Below are positions 39,641-48,687 of a stretch of 64,000 nt of DNA, one piece after another (within the stretch, counting starts at the first letter, position 1; each line of letters opens with the position of its first letter). This DNA is from Bullera alba (lineage: Eukaryota; Basidiomycota; Tremellomycetes; Tremellales; Bulleraceae). A program made the position numbers and the translations under genes. The stretch is taken from the NCBI GenBank assembly GCA_001600095.1, contig BCIX01000001.1, positions 7,713,198-7,777,197 of the forward strand, written 5' to 3'. The notes beneath the pieces were generated by a model, which made no database searches, was not told where the DNA came from, and worked only from the letters and a program-made list of their open reading frames with translations.

Positions 39641-40179
39641 GATGTTGGCCAGTCTTGGCTCACAAATAGGTTTAGGTTGTGTAATAAGAGAAGCTGTCCA
39701 ACGTCAATATTGGCTGGCGACTTTTACGATCGCGAGGTGCATCGGCGGTGGATCAATTTACCCGGCAATAGTCACTGCTCTGCATTGGATATCGGGACCT
39801 GCTTCACGATTATACAGTATTGTCTCCACTCTTTCGATCATGACTAGAAGCCCGATGGGGTAGCCTATCTTGGTACGTATACGGAGACGGAGCAACATCT
39901 TCTCACCAGGAACAGAGGGCATAATGCTCAGTCTCTGCCTGGGGATTTGGTGTGATGTATGGAAACCTCGCACTAATCTTGCTGCGCTCGCTGTTTCTGT
40001 GACCGTTATCTACAAGGAAGCATGGTAATGGGCGGTGGGATCACATGCACGCAAGTATTGAATGAGGGGTCGATCACATGAACGCAAGTGTTGGATGAGG
40101 GGTCGTCGCCGGTACACTGTCTACACGATGAGTGTCAGCTGGACCGGAGATAAGGATTACAATAATACATTGGACTCAC
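39641..40179. other. BTB array spacer 1-2
   Basis: The spacer holds the copy 1 promoter and a pair of 33-base direct repeats listed separately. No coding frame was seen. Confidence 0.4.
40039..40104. repeat. Tandem 33-base direct repeat
   Basis: Two adjacent units (40039-40071 and 40072-40104) both begin GATCACATG and end GAGGGGTC, with about four mismatches. They lie 400 bases upstream of BTB copy 1 and 75 bases downstream of copy 2. Confidence 0.9.
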
Positions 40180-41018
40180 CTATGCCATGATCCTGGCAAA
40201 CGCAGTCGCACATCGGTTCACCTGATCCTTTGTACTCGGTCGGTTCGCCAGACTGGCTTTCATCTCCATCTCGACCTCCAGACGTGCGCGCATGAGGGCG
40301 AAAGAGTATTTGAAAGGAATGAGAGCCGCCAACGCCATGGGCATGGCACGGATGTCGAATACATCCTGGTGAGGAATCTCGTGTTGCAACGTGGTCGTCA
40401 ATTCGGGTTCCTGCGACCACACCGAGTGGTCCGAGGCTTTGATGGCCAGTATGGAGGTCTCCAAATCGTCCAGTATGGCGGCCATAATGAAGGTGTAGAT
40501 GGACGAGACGCCAGATCGTGCGAGTGCGCTTTGCAAGGCGTACAACACCAACCTTTTGGCACCAGGACAATCATACTTCTGAATCATCTTGAGAGGGGGA
40601 ACGAGAGAATCGAAAGAGTCGCTCGTCAATTTCGGGACTGGATGCGAGTAAATGAGATCAAGGAAGATCTTCACCGAGGCGGCGTTTTCGATTTCGCTGT
40701 CATAGAGGGTGAGGCTCTGTGTGACGTCGTTGGAGTTTGCCTTGGTACTATTATCGTTGGAGGGCACGCTTAGCATATCTTTGAAGACGGAGCTGTGAAG
40801 GACACTCGGTCAGCCTCGAAGCGAAGTTGGCATCATTACGCAGCTCACCTTCCCAACAGCAACGCAACTCGATAGACACCAAAGCTGACGCCGTCTGAGG
40901 AGATGATGGTGAAGTCGGCATCGTCAGACTGATATGCTTTGTTGTATTCGACTGTTTTGATGATGACTGGTGTTGCATCCTCAGACTTGGCCGAATTCTC
41001 AGAGTTTGAACCAGACAT
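40180..41018 (-). CDS. BTB/POZ domain protein, array copy 2
   Basis: Two exons (41018-40849, 40792-40180), 260 residues. An N-terminal tail (MSGSNSENSAKSEDATPVII) leads to YQSDDADFTIISSDGVSFGV, with the conserved HFKVHR segment changed to SFGVYR. After the intron come SVFKDMLSVPS, LTLYDSEIENAASVKIFLDL, LKMIQKYDCPGAKRLVLYAL and YTFIMAAILDDLETSILAIK. The tail reads DVFDIRAMPMALAALIPFKY, FALMRARLEVE. It pairs with copy 1 by the IPFKYxFALMRARL signature and by longer first exons (167 and 170 bases against 155 in the others), pointing to a recent duplication between these two. It shares a 381-base divergent region with the plus-strand pseudogene copy. Confidence 0.9.
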
Positions 41019-41399
41019 GGTGTCGTGTCGGAGCTATTCGACTACGGCGAGGCGGGTCGGGTGCAACTAGCCGATGGAGCTGCTCTGCAGCTGGGCGTTC
41101 CAGTACCAGAGGCGTGCTCGTTCAAAAGTGAATGTCGCTGAAGTGTGTAGTCCAGATCAATCGACTCACAGCTCGCTACCTGCTCGCCACCAACTTTGCA
41201 AGCATGGGCGCACCAGCGCGTGTCGGCTATCTCGGATCTCCAGGATCTCCAGCTTAACTTTCCGAATGCACCGTGTGCGTGTTAACTCGAGCCACTAACT
41301 GGCCTTCCAACCTGCCGAGTCCCGATGACCCGATCAGACAGCCTTGCGTCTTGACTTTGTCACGACTCTTGCTTGCCGATAGCTTTCGTACCCCGCACC
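41019..41399. other. Divergent spacer, BTB copy 2 / pseudogene copy 3
   Basis: It contains a small tandem repeat GGATCTCCA x2 at about 41235-41253. No gene was seen. It is the only head-to-head junction in the array and marks one edge of the inversion. Confidence 0.4.
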
Positions 41400-42167
41400 A
41401 TGGCTTCAGGCAACGACTACAGATTCGACGAAACACCTGGTGTTGCCAACTGCCAACATCGACATCACCAAGTCGTACCAAGCTGAGGATGCCGATCTCA
41501 CCATCATCTCGGCAGACGGGTTGCATTTCAAGGTCCATCGTTTGGTACACGCTCGCGAGGTGAGTACATGCGTCATCTGATCGCATGTATAGCTCTGAGA
41601 CTGATGTCATGATAGCATAGTCTTCAAAGACATGTTGGCGCTGCCACGCAACGGGGACACCGCTTTCACCTTATCACTCTGCGACAGCGCGATCGAATCC
41701 GGGCAGTCGGTCAAAGGCTTTCTCGACATGGCCTATGGTCAGCCTGTGCCACAACTTACAAAAGAGTCGATCACCTTTTTGAGAATGATACAGAAGTACG
41801 ACTGTGCCAGCGCTCGAAGACTGGCGCTCTACGCATATGAGAGCATGTTGATCCACACCACCATGACGTGTTCCGCGCCGCCGCTATCCTGGGCTCTGTT
41901 CACACATGTGCGCTGGCGATCCGAACAAATCGGCCATTAATATGGGACTTCACCAGCCCGAACAAATTCGGTTAATCCATCTTCGATCTCAGGGCCTTGC
42001 GTCGCGAACAGATGATCACCGTCCCTATCGAATTCAGCTGGGCCTTGCTGCAAGCTCACCTCCTCGTCGAAATGAGCTCACAAACCAGACTCACAAACCG
42101 ACAAATGATCCAGGAAGGAAGAGATAAACTCGCCGACGAGTTTGTCAAGCTTATGACACTGGAATGA
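41400..42167 (+). pseudogene. Inverted, degenerate BTB/POZ array copy 3
   Basis: This is the only array member on the plus strand. It starts MASGNDYRFDETPGVAN. A 7-base tandem duplication (TGCCAAC, 41444-41450 and 41451-41457) shifts the frame. BTB sequence resumes as SYQAEDADLTIISADGLHFK and VHRLV. Two bases are then missing relative to paralogues before the conserved intron: exon 1 is 160 bases, which equals 155+7-2. After the intron it reads VFKDMLALPRNGDTAFTLSL, SVKGFLDMAYGQPVPQL and LRMIQKYDCASARRLALYAY. About 10 bases are lost near 41870 (ESMLIHTTM then VFRAAAIL), shifting frame again. An in-frame TAA lies at 41973-41975, before SIFDLRAL and the normal tail LADEFVKLMTLE. Four independent lesions make sequencing error unlikely. 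Confidence 0.88.
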
Positions 42168-42684
42168 GAAGGGTCAGTAAGGCAACTCTTTCAACCAGCA
42201 GATCACCTGGCCGGCTGACGTGCAACAGAGGTGCTGCACACAAAGAAGTTAGCGGGATAGGGACGTCTCCTCGGCAACTCGAAAGTGCAAGACCTCGCTA
42301 TGCCAGGAGCATCGTCAGCGAGACTGCCTAATCTCGATATTGGAAGCCGATGTCAGCAACCTTGATGGAGTCCCCTACGTGTTCGCGCGCGACATCGCAA
42401 GGGCGGCGTCAGACGTCTGTGGATCTACGAGTGGCAGTAAGGCCTAGCCGCTGGCGGTATCGTGAGTGTTATATTTTTGGACACTGCTGACAGCTCAGCT
42501 AAGGCTGACTCGATTTTCAGGTCCGTGACATCACTCTGCAGGCTGTATCTCCCGCTGACAAGGCGCATCCCGATGTATATGAATCGTTCTCCTGTCCCTT
42601 AGCGCTCACTCCCCTATCGTTCTAGCATGTATCAGTCAACAAGCAAGCGACTAGGAGAAGTTGGCGTACTGACGACTCACTCTC
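42168..42684. other. Convergent spacer, pseudogene copy 3 / BTB copy 4
   Basis: 517 bases with no convincing gene. It forms the other edge of the inverted segment. No transposon end, long terminal repeat or target duplication was recognised. Confidence 0.4.
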
Positions 42685-43492
42685 TTACTCAATGAGCTTG
42701 ACGAACTCGTTGGCATACCTTTCCATCTCTGCCTCCGTCATGTGTCTGCCTGCAAGCTTTGTCGTAGTCGGATTCGATTCAAGTATCAATTGAGCACGCA
42801 GCAAAGCGGCGCTGTATTTGGACGGAATGGTTTCCAGCATCTCAAATGACATAGCTCGGAGATCGAAGGTGGAGTGGGTTTCCATATGACGATGCAACAC
42901 ACCATCTTTCGTCGGCTTCCCAGGGGTCGGGCTTGCCCATTGCAATGGTCTCGGATTGCGGATAGCTAGCGCACATGTTGATGTCGAGTTGAGTATAGCT
43001 GCCGCTTGGAAAACGAAGATAGGGGACACGCTCGACTTGAGCAGCATGCTCTCGTAGGCGTATAAAACCAATCTCCGAGCGTTGACGCAGTCGTACTTTT
43101 GGATCATTCTCAAGTGGCCGACGCGCCCGTCTGACGGAATCGGTATCGATTGACCATACACGATATCGAGAAATGCCTTCACAGCTTCGCCAGACTCGAT
43201 CGAGCTATCACTGAGCGACAGAGTTGGAGCTTTCTCCTCACCAGATGGGACCATCAACATATCGTTGAAGACGGTGCTAATGTGCCTCGCGTCAGCTATC
43301 ATACATCATACATGGTAGCGCACACGATAGCACATACCTTGCCAGCATCAGAACCAAACGATGGACCTTGAAGTGTATGTCGTCAGCCGAGATGATCGTG
43401 AAGTCGGTACCATCTGCTTGGTAAGACCTGTTGATATCGGTAATGGCGTAGGCGGGCTTGTTGCCTGACGTTGAGTCGTCGTCTGTGGTCAT
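42685..43492 (-). CDS. BTB/POZ domain protein, array copy 4
   Basis: Two exons (43492-43338, 155 bases; 43276-42685), 248 residues. It starts MTTDDDSTSGNKP, then AITDINRSYQADGTDFTIIS, HFKVHRLVLMLAS, TVFNDMLMVPS, LSLSDSSIESGEAVKAFLDI and LRMIQKYDCVNARRLVLYAY. IFVFQAAAILNSTSTCALAI and the tail STFDLRAMSFEMLETIPSKY, AALLRAQLILE, ERYANEFVKLIE follow. It belongs to the right-hand sub-group (FDLRAM..EM.ETIP.KYS.ALLRA). The N-terminus resembles copy 6 (MTTEDDTMSTGKP), suggesting these two are recent duplicates. Spliced as copies 5-7. Confidence 0.9.
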
Positions 43493-44616
43493 GATACTGA
43501 GACCTCCTTGTTTGGCTCAGGACAAGATCGAAGAAGGAAGAATCGAGAAAAGAGGTCAAACGGTTGGAAGTAACGACTAAACAGCGGCTGGGCACTTCAC
43601 TCCCCAATCATCAGTCAACCCGATGTTTTTAGCCTGTCCTTCTGTTCCTGGATCCAAGACCATCGCCCATCAGACTTCGGCCAGGCACCATATAGGAAGG
43701 TCTGGTGGACAAGACTGATAGAGACTTAGGATGGATCCGACTGGATCGTCGACGTCGATAATCATGCGGCATTGAGTCGACGTCATCATGTATCATGTAT
43801 GAGAGACGCAGAGATGGCTCAGCCTCGATAGAGAAGCTGTGAGTGTGTATCAAGGTGGACCATACAGTGATCGAGCTATAGGAGGAAAGCCCAGCCAGCT
43901 CAGGCGATCATCGATCGGTCTGTCGGCGAGACAACGGTTGGACAACGGCGAGACAAGTGTCCAGTGAGATCAGGCTGCCGGGATTTTGTCACCGTGTGAG
44001 CGCATGTTGCAAGCGCAATTCTTACGTACGTGATCCGCTCACGTCCGCATGATAAGGCCCAAGCCGCGCGATTGTCGAGAGCGGAATCAGCAGCTGTATG
44101 GCACGCTTCGAAAAACATACAGTTGTATATCACATACACCATGTCAGCGCAGATTTGACAGACAACAACAGTACTCGTATTCGCTTGAACTCGCGCTCTT
44201 GCATCATGTGTGCTACTTGGTAGCAGCGTGTCGGGGATGATCAATGACGTATGGATCTCCGGGCTCCGTCTCTACCTACACAGGCCTCTTCCATCCGTCT
44301 GACGGCCCATGAGACCCTCTCAGTCGGATGACGTCTAAGCGTCTTCCATCGTCCGCCTACTCCCTGCCTGATTCCCCGTGAACGGTGATGGTCGGACCGA
44401 GCCGTGAACGCGCATTGTATCTCTTTCTTGCGATCTTGATAGTATAGGCCGTGGATCGTAGGAGAAACGGTATGTGATCCGCCCATGATGTCGTGGATAC
44501 TCTAGTTTCGTCAAGTCTATGTCTCGAATCCGTCTAAGCAGCTCTGCCGTATGTCAGCGAGCAGTCATCAAGGGAATGACCTGGTCGGTGCGATATGAAG
44601 GAAAGAATGAAGCTAC
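43493..44616. other. Largest spacer in the BTB array
   Basis: 1.1 kb between copy 4 start and copy 5 end. Open frames here have no family features. Short direct repeats such as TCATGTATCATGTATGAG near 43787 were seen. No remnant of a further BTB copy was recognised by eye. Confidence 0.4.
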
Positions 44617-45456
44617 TTACTTTCTCTTTGCCGCCATGATCCTCAGGAACTCGTCGGCATAGTTGTCCCTTTCTGCCTTTGTCATTTTCCTTCCAGCAAG
44701 TTTCTCAGTCGATTCCAGATCGACTTTCAGGTGAGCCTTCTGTAGAGCGGCGCTGAATTTCGTCGGAATGGTCTTCATCATCTCGAAGGGTATGGCTCGG
44801 GGATCGAAGCCTGATCGCTTTGGTAGGCGGTGTTCCCGAGGTTCACTGGTGATGTCCTTCGTCTCTGGCCAGAAAGCCCCGTTGTCATGGCGGATGGCCA
44901 ACTGACAGGTCTGTATAGAGTCCAGAACCGAAGCTGCTTGGAATATGTAGATGGCCATTACTCGGTGTGTGAGCAGCATGCTCTCATACGCATAAAGAAC
45001 CAGTCTTCGAGCACCGGCGCAGTCGTTCATCTGTATCATCTTGAGTGCACCAATGGAGTTCGAGCTGGTCGAAGCGGTCTTCGGTTTCGGAACTGGTTGA
45101 CCATAAAGCAAGTCGAGGAAATCTTTCACGGACGTCCCGTTTTCGATAGGATCACTCAATTCGAGGGTGGTACAGCCGACTCCGTTGGATGGTATTGCTA
45201 GCATATCTCGGAAGACGGGGCTGTGATGAGCCACAGTCCAGTCAGTCCAGAGATCCTTCATCGGGTCGCGGGCAAGCCGGGGTCATGTTGTATGTACACA
45301 CCTTGCCAGAATGAGAACCCATCGGTGAACCTTGAAGTGAATTCCGTCCGCTGATATTATGGTGAGGTCGGCATCGTCTGCTTGATACGCTTCGTTGATT
45401 TCGGTGATCGCGGGACCAGGCGAAGGCGATCTAGCGGACGTGCTGTCGTCTTCCAT
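44617..45456 (-). CDS. BTB/POZ domain protein, array copy 5
   Basis: Two exons (45456-45302, 155 bases; 45220-44617), 252 residues. MEDDSTSARSPSPGPAITEI leads to YQADDADLTIISADGIHFKV, HRWVLILAS, PVFRDMLAIPS, LELSDPIENGTSVKDFLDLL and LKMIQMNDCAGARRLVLYAY. The usual QKYDC is changed to QMNDC. YIFQAASVLDSIQTCQLAIR and a more basic tail follow (FDPRAIPFEMMKTIPTKF, LKVDLESTEKLAGRKM, ending RIMAAKRK). The basic C-terminal end is unique in the array. The start ATG was chosen because exon 1 then has the same 155-base length as copies 4, 6 and 7. Confidence 0.9.
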
Positions 45457-46088
45457 AGTTCCATAGTTATGGTTGACTATGCGAGAGCCTCAGAAACGGG
45501 TCGAGCTGGCCGGAAGCGAGAAGAACGAAGGAGAATGAGATCAGAGACCTTGGATTCGGAAAGGAATCAGTTGTAGCCCGAAAATGACTTCGCCGGTGGC
45601 CGGTGGTCCGTGGCGTGTGGTCCATGCACCATGGTTTGACCATGGTCGTACCAATCTTCAGCAATGCTCAATCCGATCCCTCTGAACATGGCCCTCATGC
45701 ATCATGGGTTGCTATATTAAGCACTCATCATAGCTAACCCACTCAGGTAATTCTACTGAGGACTGGCTCGACCAGTAAACTTGCATGCCCCCCTTCTTTG
45801 AGGTATGAATACGTCCATCCACCTTCCGCACACGATCAACCCCCTCGGAGCGTTCGATACTCTCTGGCGAGTCTTCATGATATTCCTTGCGACTATTTCC
45901 CTGTGCCGGCAATGATGGTGACTGATTGTTTATGCGAATGGGTACTCGAACAATGCGGCTGTGATCTTGTACGTAGTCGTTGTTTTGCTGAGGTAGCAAT
46001 CTCCCTCAAGCATATCTGCGTAGACCACTGCATCAACAAACGGTCTGACAGGACAGCTATCTGATTGGTGTTTGACTCACCTAGGACC
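45457..46088. other. BTB array spacer 5-6
   Basis: Promoter of copy 5 and 3' flank of copy 6. A GT-rich block with CCATGG palindromes (GACCATGGTC at about 45639) lies at 45597-45650. No gene was seen. Confidence 0.4.
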
Positions 46089-46877
46089 TCATTCCATGAG
46101 CCTCTTGAATTCGTCGGCCATCTTGTCCCTTTCAGCCTGCGTCATTCCTCTTCCAGTAAGCTTGGTTGCTGACTCGAGATCGACCACAAGATGAGCTCGC
46201 AGTAGGGCGACGCTGTACTTGAGCGGTATGGTCTCGATCATGTCGTACTGCATACCCCGCAGGTCGAAGGTGGGTTGATTTGCTAGGCCATGTTTCAATA
46301 GGCCTGTGCTATCAGGCGCAGGCGCCCAAATTCTCCTGACCTTGTCGCGAATCGCCAATTTACAAGTCGAGGGAGAGTCGAACATCGCGGCCGCGCGAAA
46401 GACCAAGATGGGAGAGACTTGCTGCCTCAGCAGATAGTCGGCGTACGCGTGGAGTACCAACCTTCGGACAGCGGCACACTCGTACTTCTGGACTAACTTC
46501 AGGACGGCGATATCACTGTCGTCCATCGGTATTGGCACGGGTTCGCCGTACAGCAGGTCGAGAAACGCCTTGATAGACTTTCCGTTCTCAATAGCATTGT
46601 CAGCGAGTGACACGCTGCTCGATTCTTTCGCCTTGGTCGGAATCGCCAACATGTCCTTGAAGACGGTGCTATTTCGTGTTCGATTAGCTCGACCGCCGTA
46701 AACAGTATCCACTCTCACGTACCTTGCCAACAGCAGGACCACACAATGGACCTTGAAATGGATCCCGTCAGCCGATATGATGATGAGATCGGCATCGTCT
46801 GCTTGGTAGGACCTGTTGACATCGGTGATCTCGTGGTCGGGCTTGCCAGTGGACATGGTGTCGTCTTCCGTGGTCAT
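46089..46877 (-). CDS. BTB/POZ domain protein, array copy 6
   Basis: Two exons (46877-46723, 155 bases; 46668-46089), 244 residues when spliced. The 54-base intron is a multiple of three and has no stop, so an unspliced reading of 262 residues is also open. MTTEDDTMSTGKPDHEITDV then SYQADDADLIIISADGIHFK, VHCVVLLLAS, TVFKDMLAIPT and NAIENGKSIKAFLDLLYG follow. LKLVQKYECAAVRRLVLHAY, ILVFRAAAMFDSPSTCKLAI and the tail FDLRGMQYDMIETIPLKYS, ALLRAHLVVDLESATKL, MADEFKRLME complete it. It belongs to the right-hand sub-group, closest at the N-terminus to copy 4. Confidence 0.9.
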   Translation of the reverse strand: MTTEDDTMSTGKPDHEITDVNRSYQADDADLIIISADGIHFKVHCVVLLLARYVRVDTVYGGRANRTRNSTVFKDMLAIPTKAKESSSVSLADNAIENGKSIKAFLDLLYGEPVPIPMDDSDIAVLKLVQKYECAAVRRLVLHAYADYLLRQQVSPILVFRAAAMFDSPSTCKLAIRDKVRRIWAPAPDSTGLLKHGLANQPTFDLRGMQYDMIETIPLKYSVALLRAHLVVDLESATKLTGRGMTQAERDKMADEFKRLME

Positions 46878-47495
46878 ATTGTAGGAGTGCGCAGAGGTGT
46901 TCGAGGTGAATTAGACCAGCTGACCCATCGATAGACTGGGGGAGAGAAGACTTGGGAAACAGACACAGAAGTACAAGCGAGAGGGAGGTTCAGAGGAAGT
47001 AAACAACACTGGAAACCAAACACATCACCACCTAATCGTGCTCAACTTTCGTATCCAGCGCTAACTACTTGCCTCGAGGCTGCCAGGCTCTTCCAGGCAG
47101 CTCGAGGGGTTCCCTGCTGTTCCTGCCTACGTGCCCCTGAACATCAATCCCGAGCCTCCCACGGGCCCGGAGCATAAGAGATGGACTGCCTCTAGCTGCC
47201 TCGATACTTCGAGCAGCTTCGAGCGCTTTCGACTCGTTTCGAGTGTACCTTTGATCTGTGTTACGGATTGTCATAGGGAGTTCGAGGGATGTTTCCTACT
47301 TTTTCAACAGCAATAGCCTGACATCGCGACACCGATGATTCTTCAAGATATATTGCATGTACAGAGGTGACTAACGCCTCGATTTCCACTTCGCATCTCG
47401 ATATCTTGTCATGGTGGTTGTCTATCACATGATCTGCTGCAGATTAGCCTAGTGAGGTACGGGTCCAAATGACCTGTCAGTCTGACCCACCTGAT
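46878..47495. promoter_or_regulatory. BTB array spacer 6-7 with hairpin and TTCGA cluster
   Basis: Upstream of copy 6. It holds an imperfect inverted repeat (47072-47107; arms CCTCGAGGCTGCC and GGCAGCTCGAGG, loop of 11) and a run of TTCGA motifs (about 47207-47242). Whether these act as regulatory sites is unknown. Confidence 0.45.
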
Positions 47496-48292
47496 TCAAG
47501 CCATGAGCTTGACGAATTCATCCGCGAACTGATCCCTCTCCTTCTGAGTCATCTCCCGCCCCGTGAACTTCGTAGTCGACTTCATGTCGACGAGGAGATG
47601 TGCTCGGAGCAGTGCGCAGGTGTACTTGACAGGTATGTCCGACATCATAGCGCAGGACATTGCTCTGATGTCGAGGGTGGGTTGCGAAGCCAAGTCGACC
47701 TCTAGACCTTGAGACGTGCCAGCGATTCCCGTGGGAGTACTCCAGACAGATGCCTTGATGTTCCGTATGGCCAATTGACAGGTCTGCACCGCGTCCAGTA
47801 TTGCGGCCGCTCGAAAGACGTAGATCGAGAGTCCGGCTGATCTGAGTAGAGCGCTCTCATATGCGCAGAGGATCTGCCTCCGGGCGTTGGTGCAGTCGTA
47901 CTTGAGAAGCATCCTCAAGGCGGCGATAGCTTGAACGGACTTGGGTTCCGGGGGTGCATGGCCATATAGGATATCGAGGAAAATCTTGACAGACGTCCCG
48001 GACTCGATCGCATTGTCGCTAAGGGATAGTGTAGAAGCCTTGTCGTTGTCGCAGGGAACCGTCAACATGTCTCTGAAAACGGAGCTGTTGCGAACCAGCG
48101 TCAGCTCAGCAAAAACACAACACCCTGGGCAACTCACCTAGCCAGCATCAGGACCACCCGATGGACCTTGAAATGTATGCCATCAGCCGAGACGATGGTG
48201 AGGTCCGCATTGTCCGCTTGGTACCACCTGTTGAGATTGGTGATCTCGTTGGCGGGTCTAGCGGGAAGCGTATTGCTTGTGCCTCGAACCAT
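47496..48292 (-). CDS. BTB/POZ domain protein, array copy 7
   Basis: Two exons (48292-48138, 155 bases; 48084-47496), 247 residues. MVRGTSNTLPARPANEITNL precedes YQADNADLTIVSADGIHFKV, HRVVLMLAS, SVFRDMLTVPC and LSLSDNAIESGTSVKIFLDI. LRMLLKYDCTNARRQILCAY and YVFRAAAILDAVQTCQLAIR follow. The tail is LDIRAMSCAMMSDIPVKYT, ALLRAHLLVDMKSTTKFTGR, FADEFVKLMA. It is the right-most array member, followed after 395 bases by the 3' end of the hexokinase gene. The MIQKYDC motif is altered to MLLKYDC, suggesting relaxed or shifted constraint at this BTB helix. Confidence 0.9.
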
Positions 48293-48687
48293 GACAGCTC
48301 GAGGTGTGCTAGAGAGGTTGAAGAGGATAGTCGATAGTCAAGTAAAGACACTGAAAGATGCAGGCAAACATGGGATGGAGGGAAAACCGGAAAAGGGCTT
48401 GATCAGTGGATGAGGGTCCTTCCACCCATCGCTTCGGGCCACGCATCAGACCCTAGTTGTGCTTGATGCTTCTTTCTGCCCGACGATCACCGGATCGCCC
48501 TCTGCTAGTGGTTCCTGGTCAACTTGACGACCGGCGCTGGGCGTCTTCTGACGCCCTGCTCGACCGCTCTGAACGACTAGACCCTGCCACTTCGGCCACT
48601 TCATTGTCATGCATACCTTTTGCTCGAACCACCTCAAACTCTTACATCATGTAAAGTCTCGCACCTCTTAATCAAATCGTCAACACA
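48293..48687. other. Spacer at right border of BTB array
   Basis: 395 bases holding the copy 7 promoter and the hexokinase 3' flank. No gene or transposon end was seen. Confidence 0.4.

Noticed and set aside
40132..40773. 213-residue plus-strand open frame
   Set aside because: It is the exact antisense of BTB copy 2 exon 2 and is His/Arg/Gly-rich; the minus frame has the BTB motifs.
41019..42684. Transposon or retroelement causing the inverted BTB copy
   Set aside because: No terminal inverted repeats, target duplications, transposase or reverse transcriptase frames were seen around it. The copy keeps its intron, so it is not retroposed.
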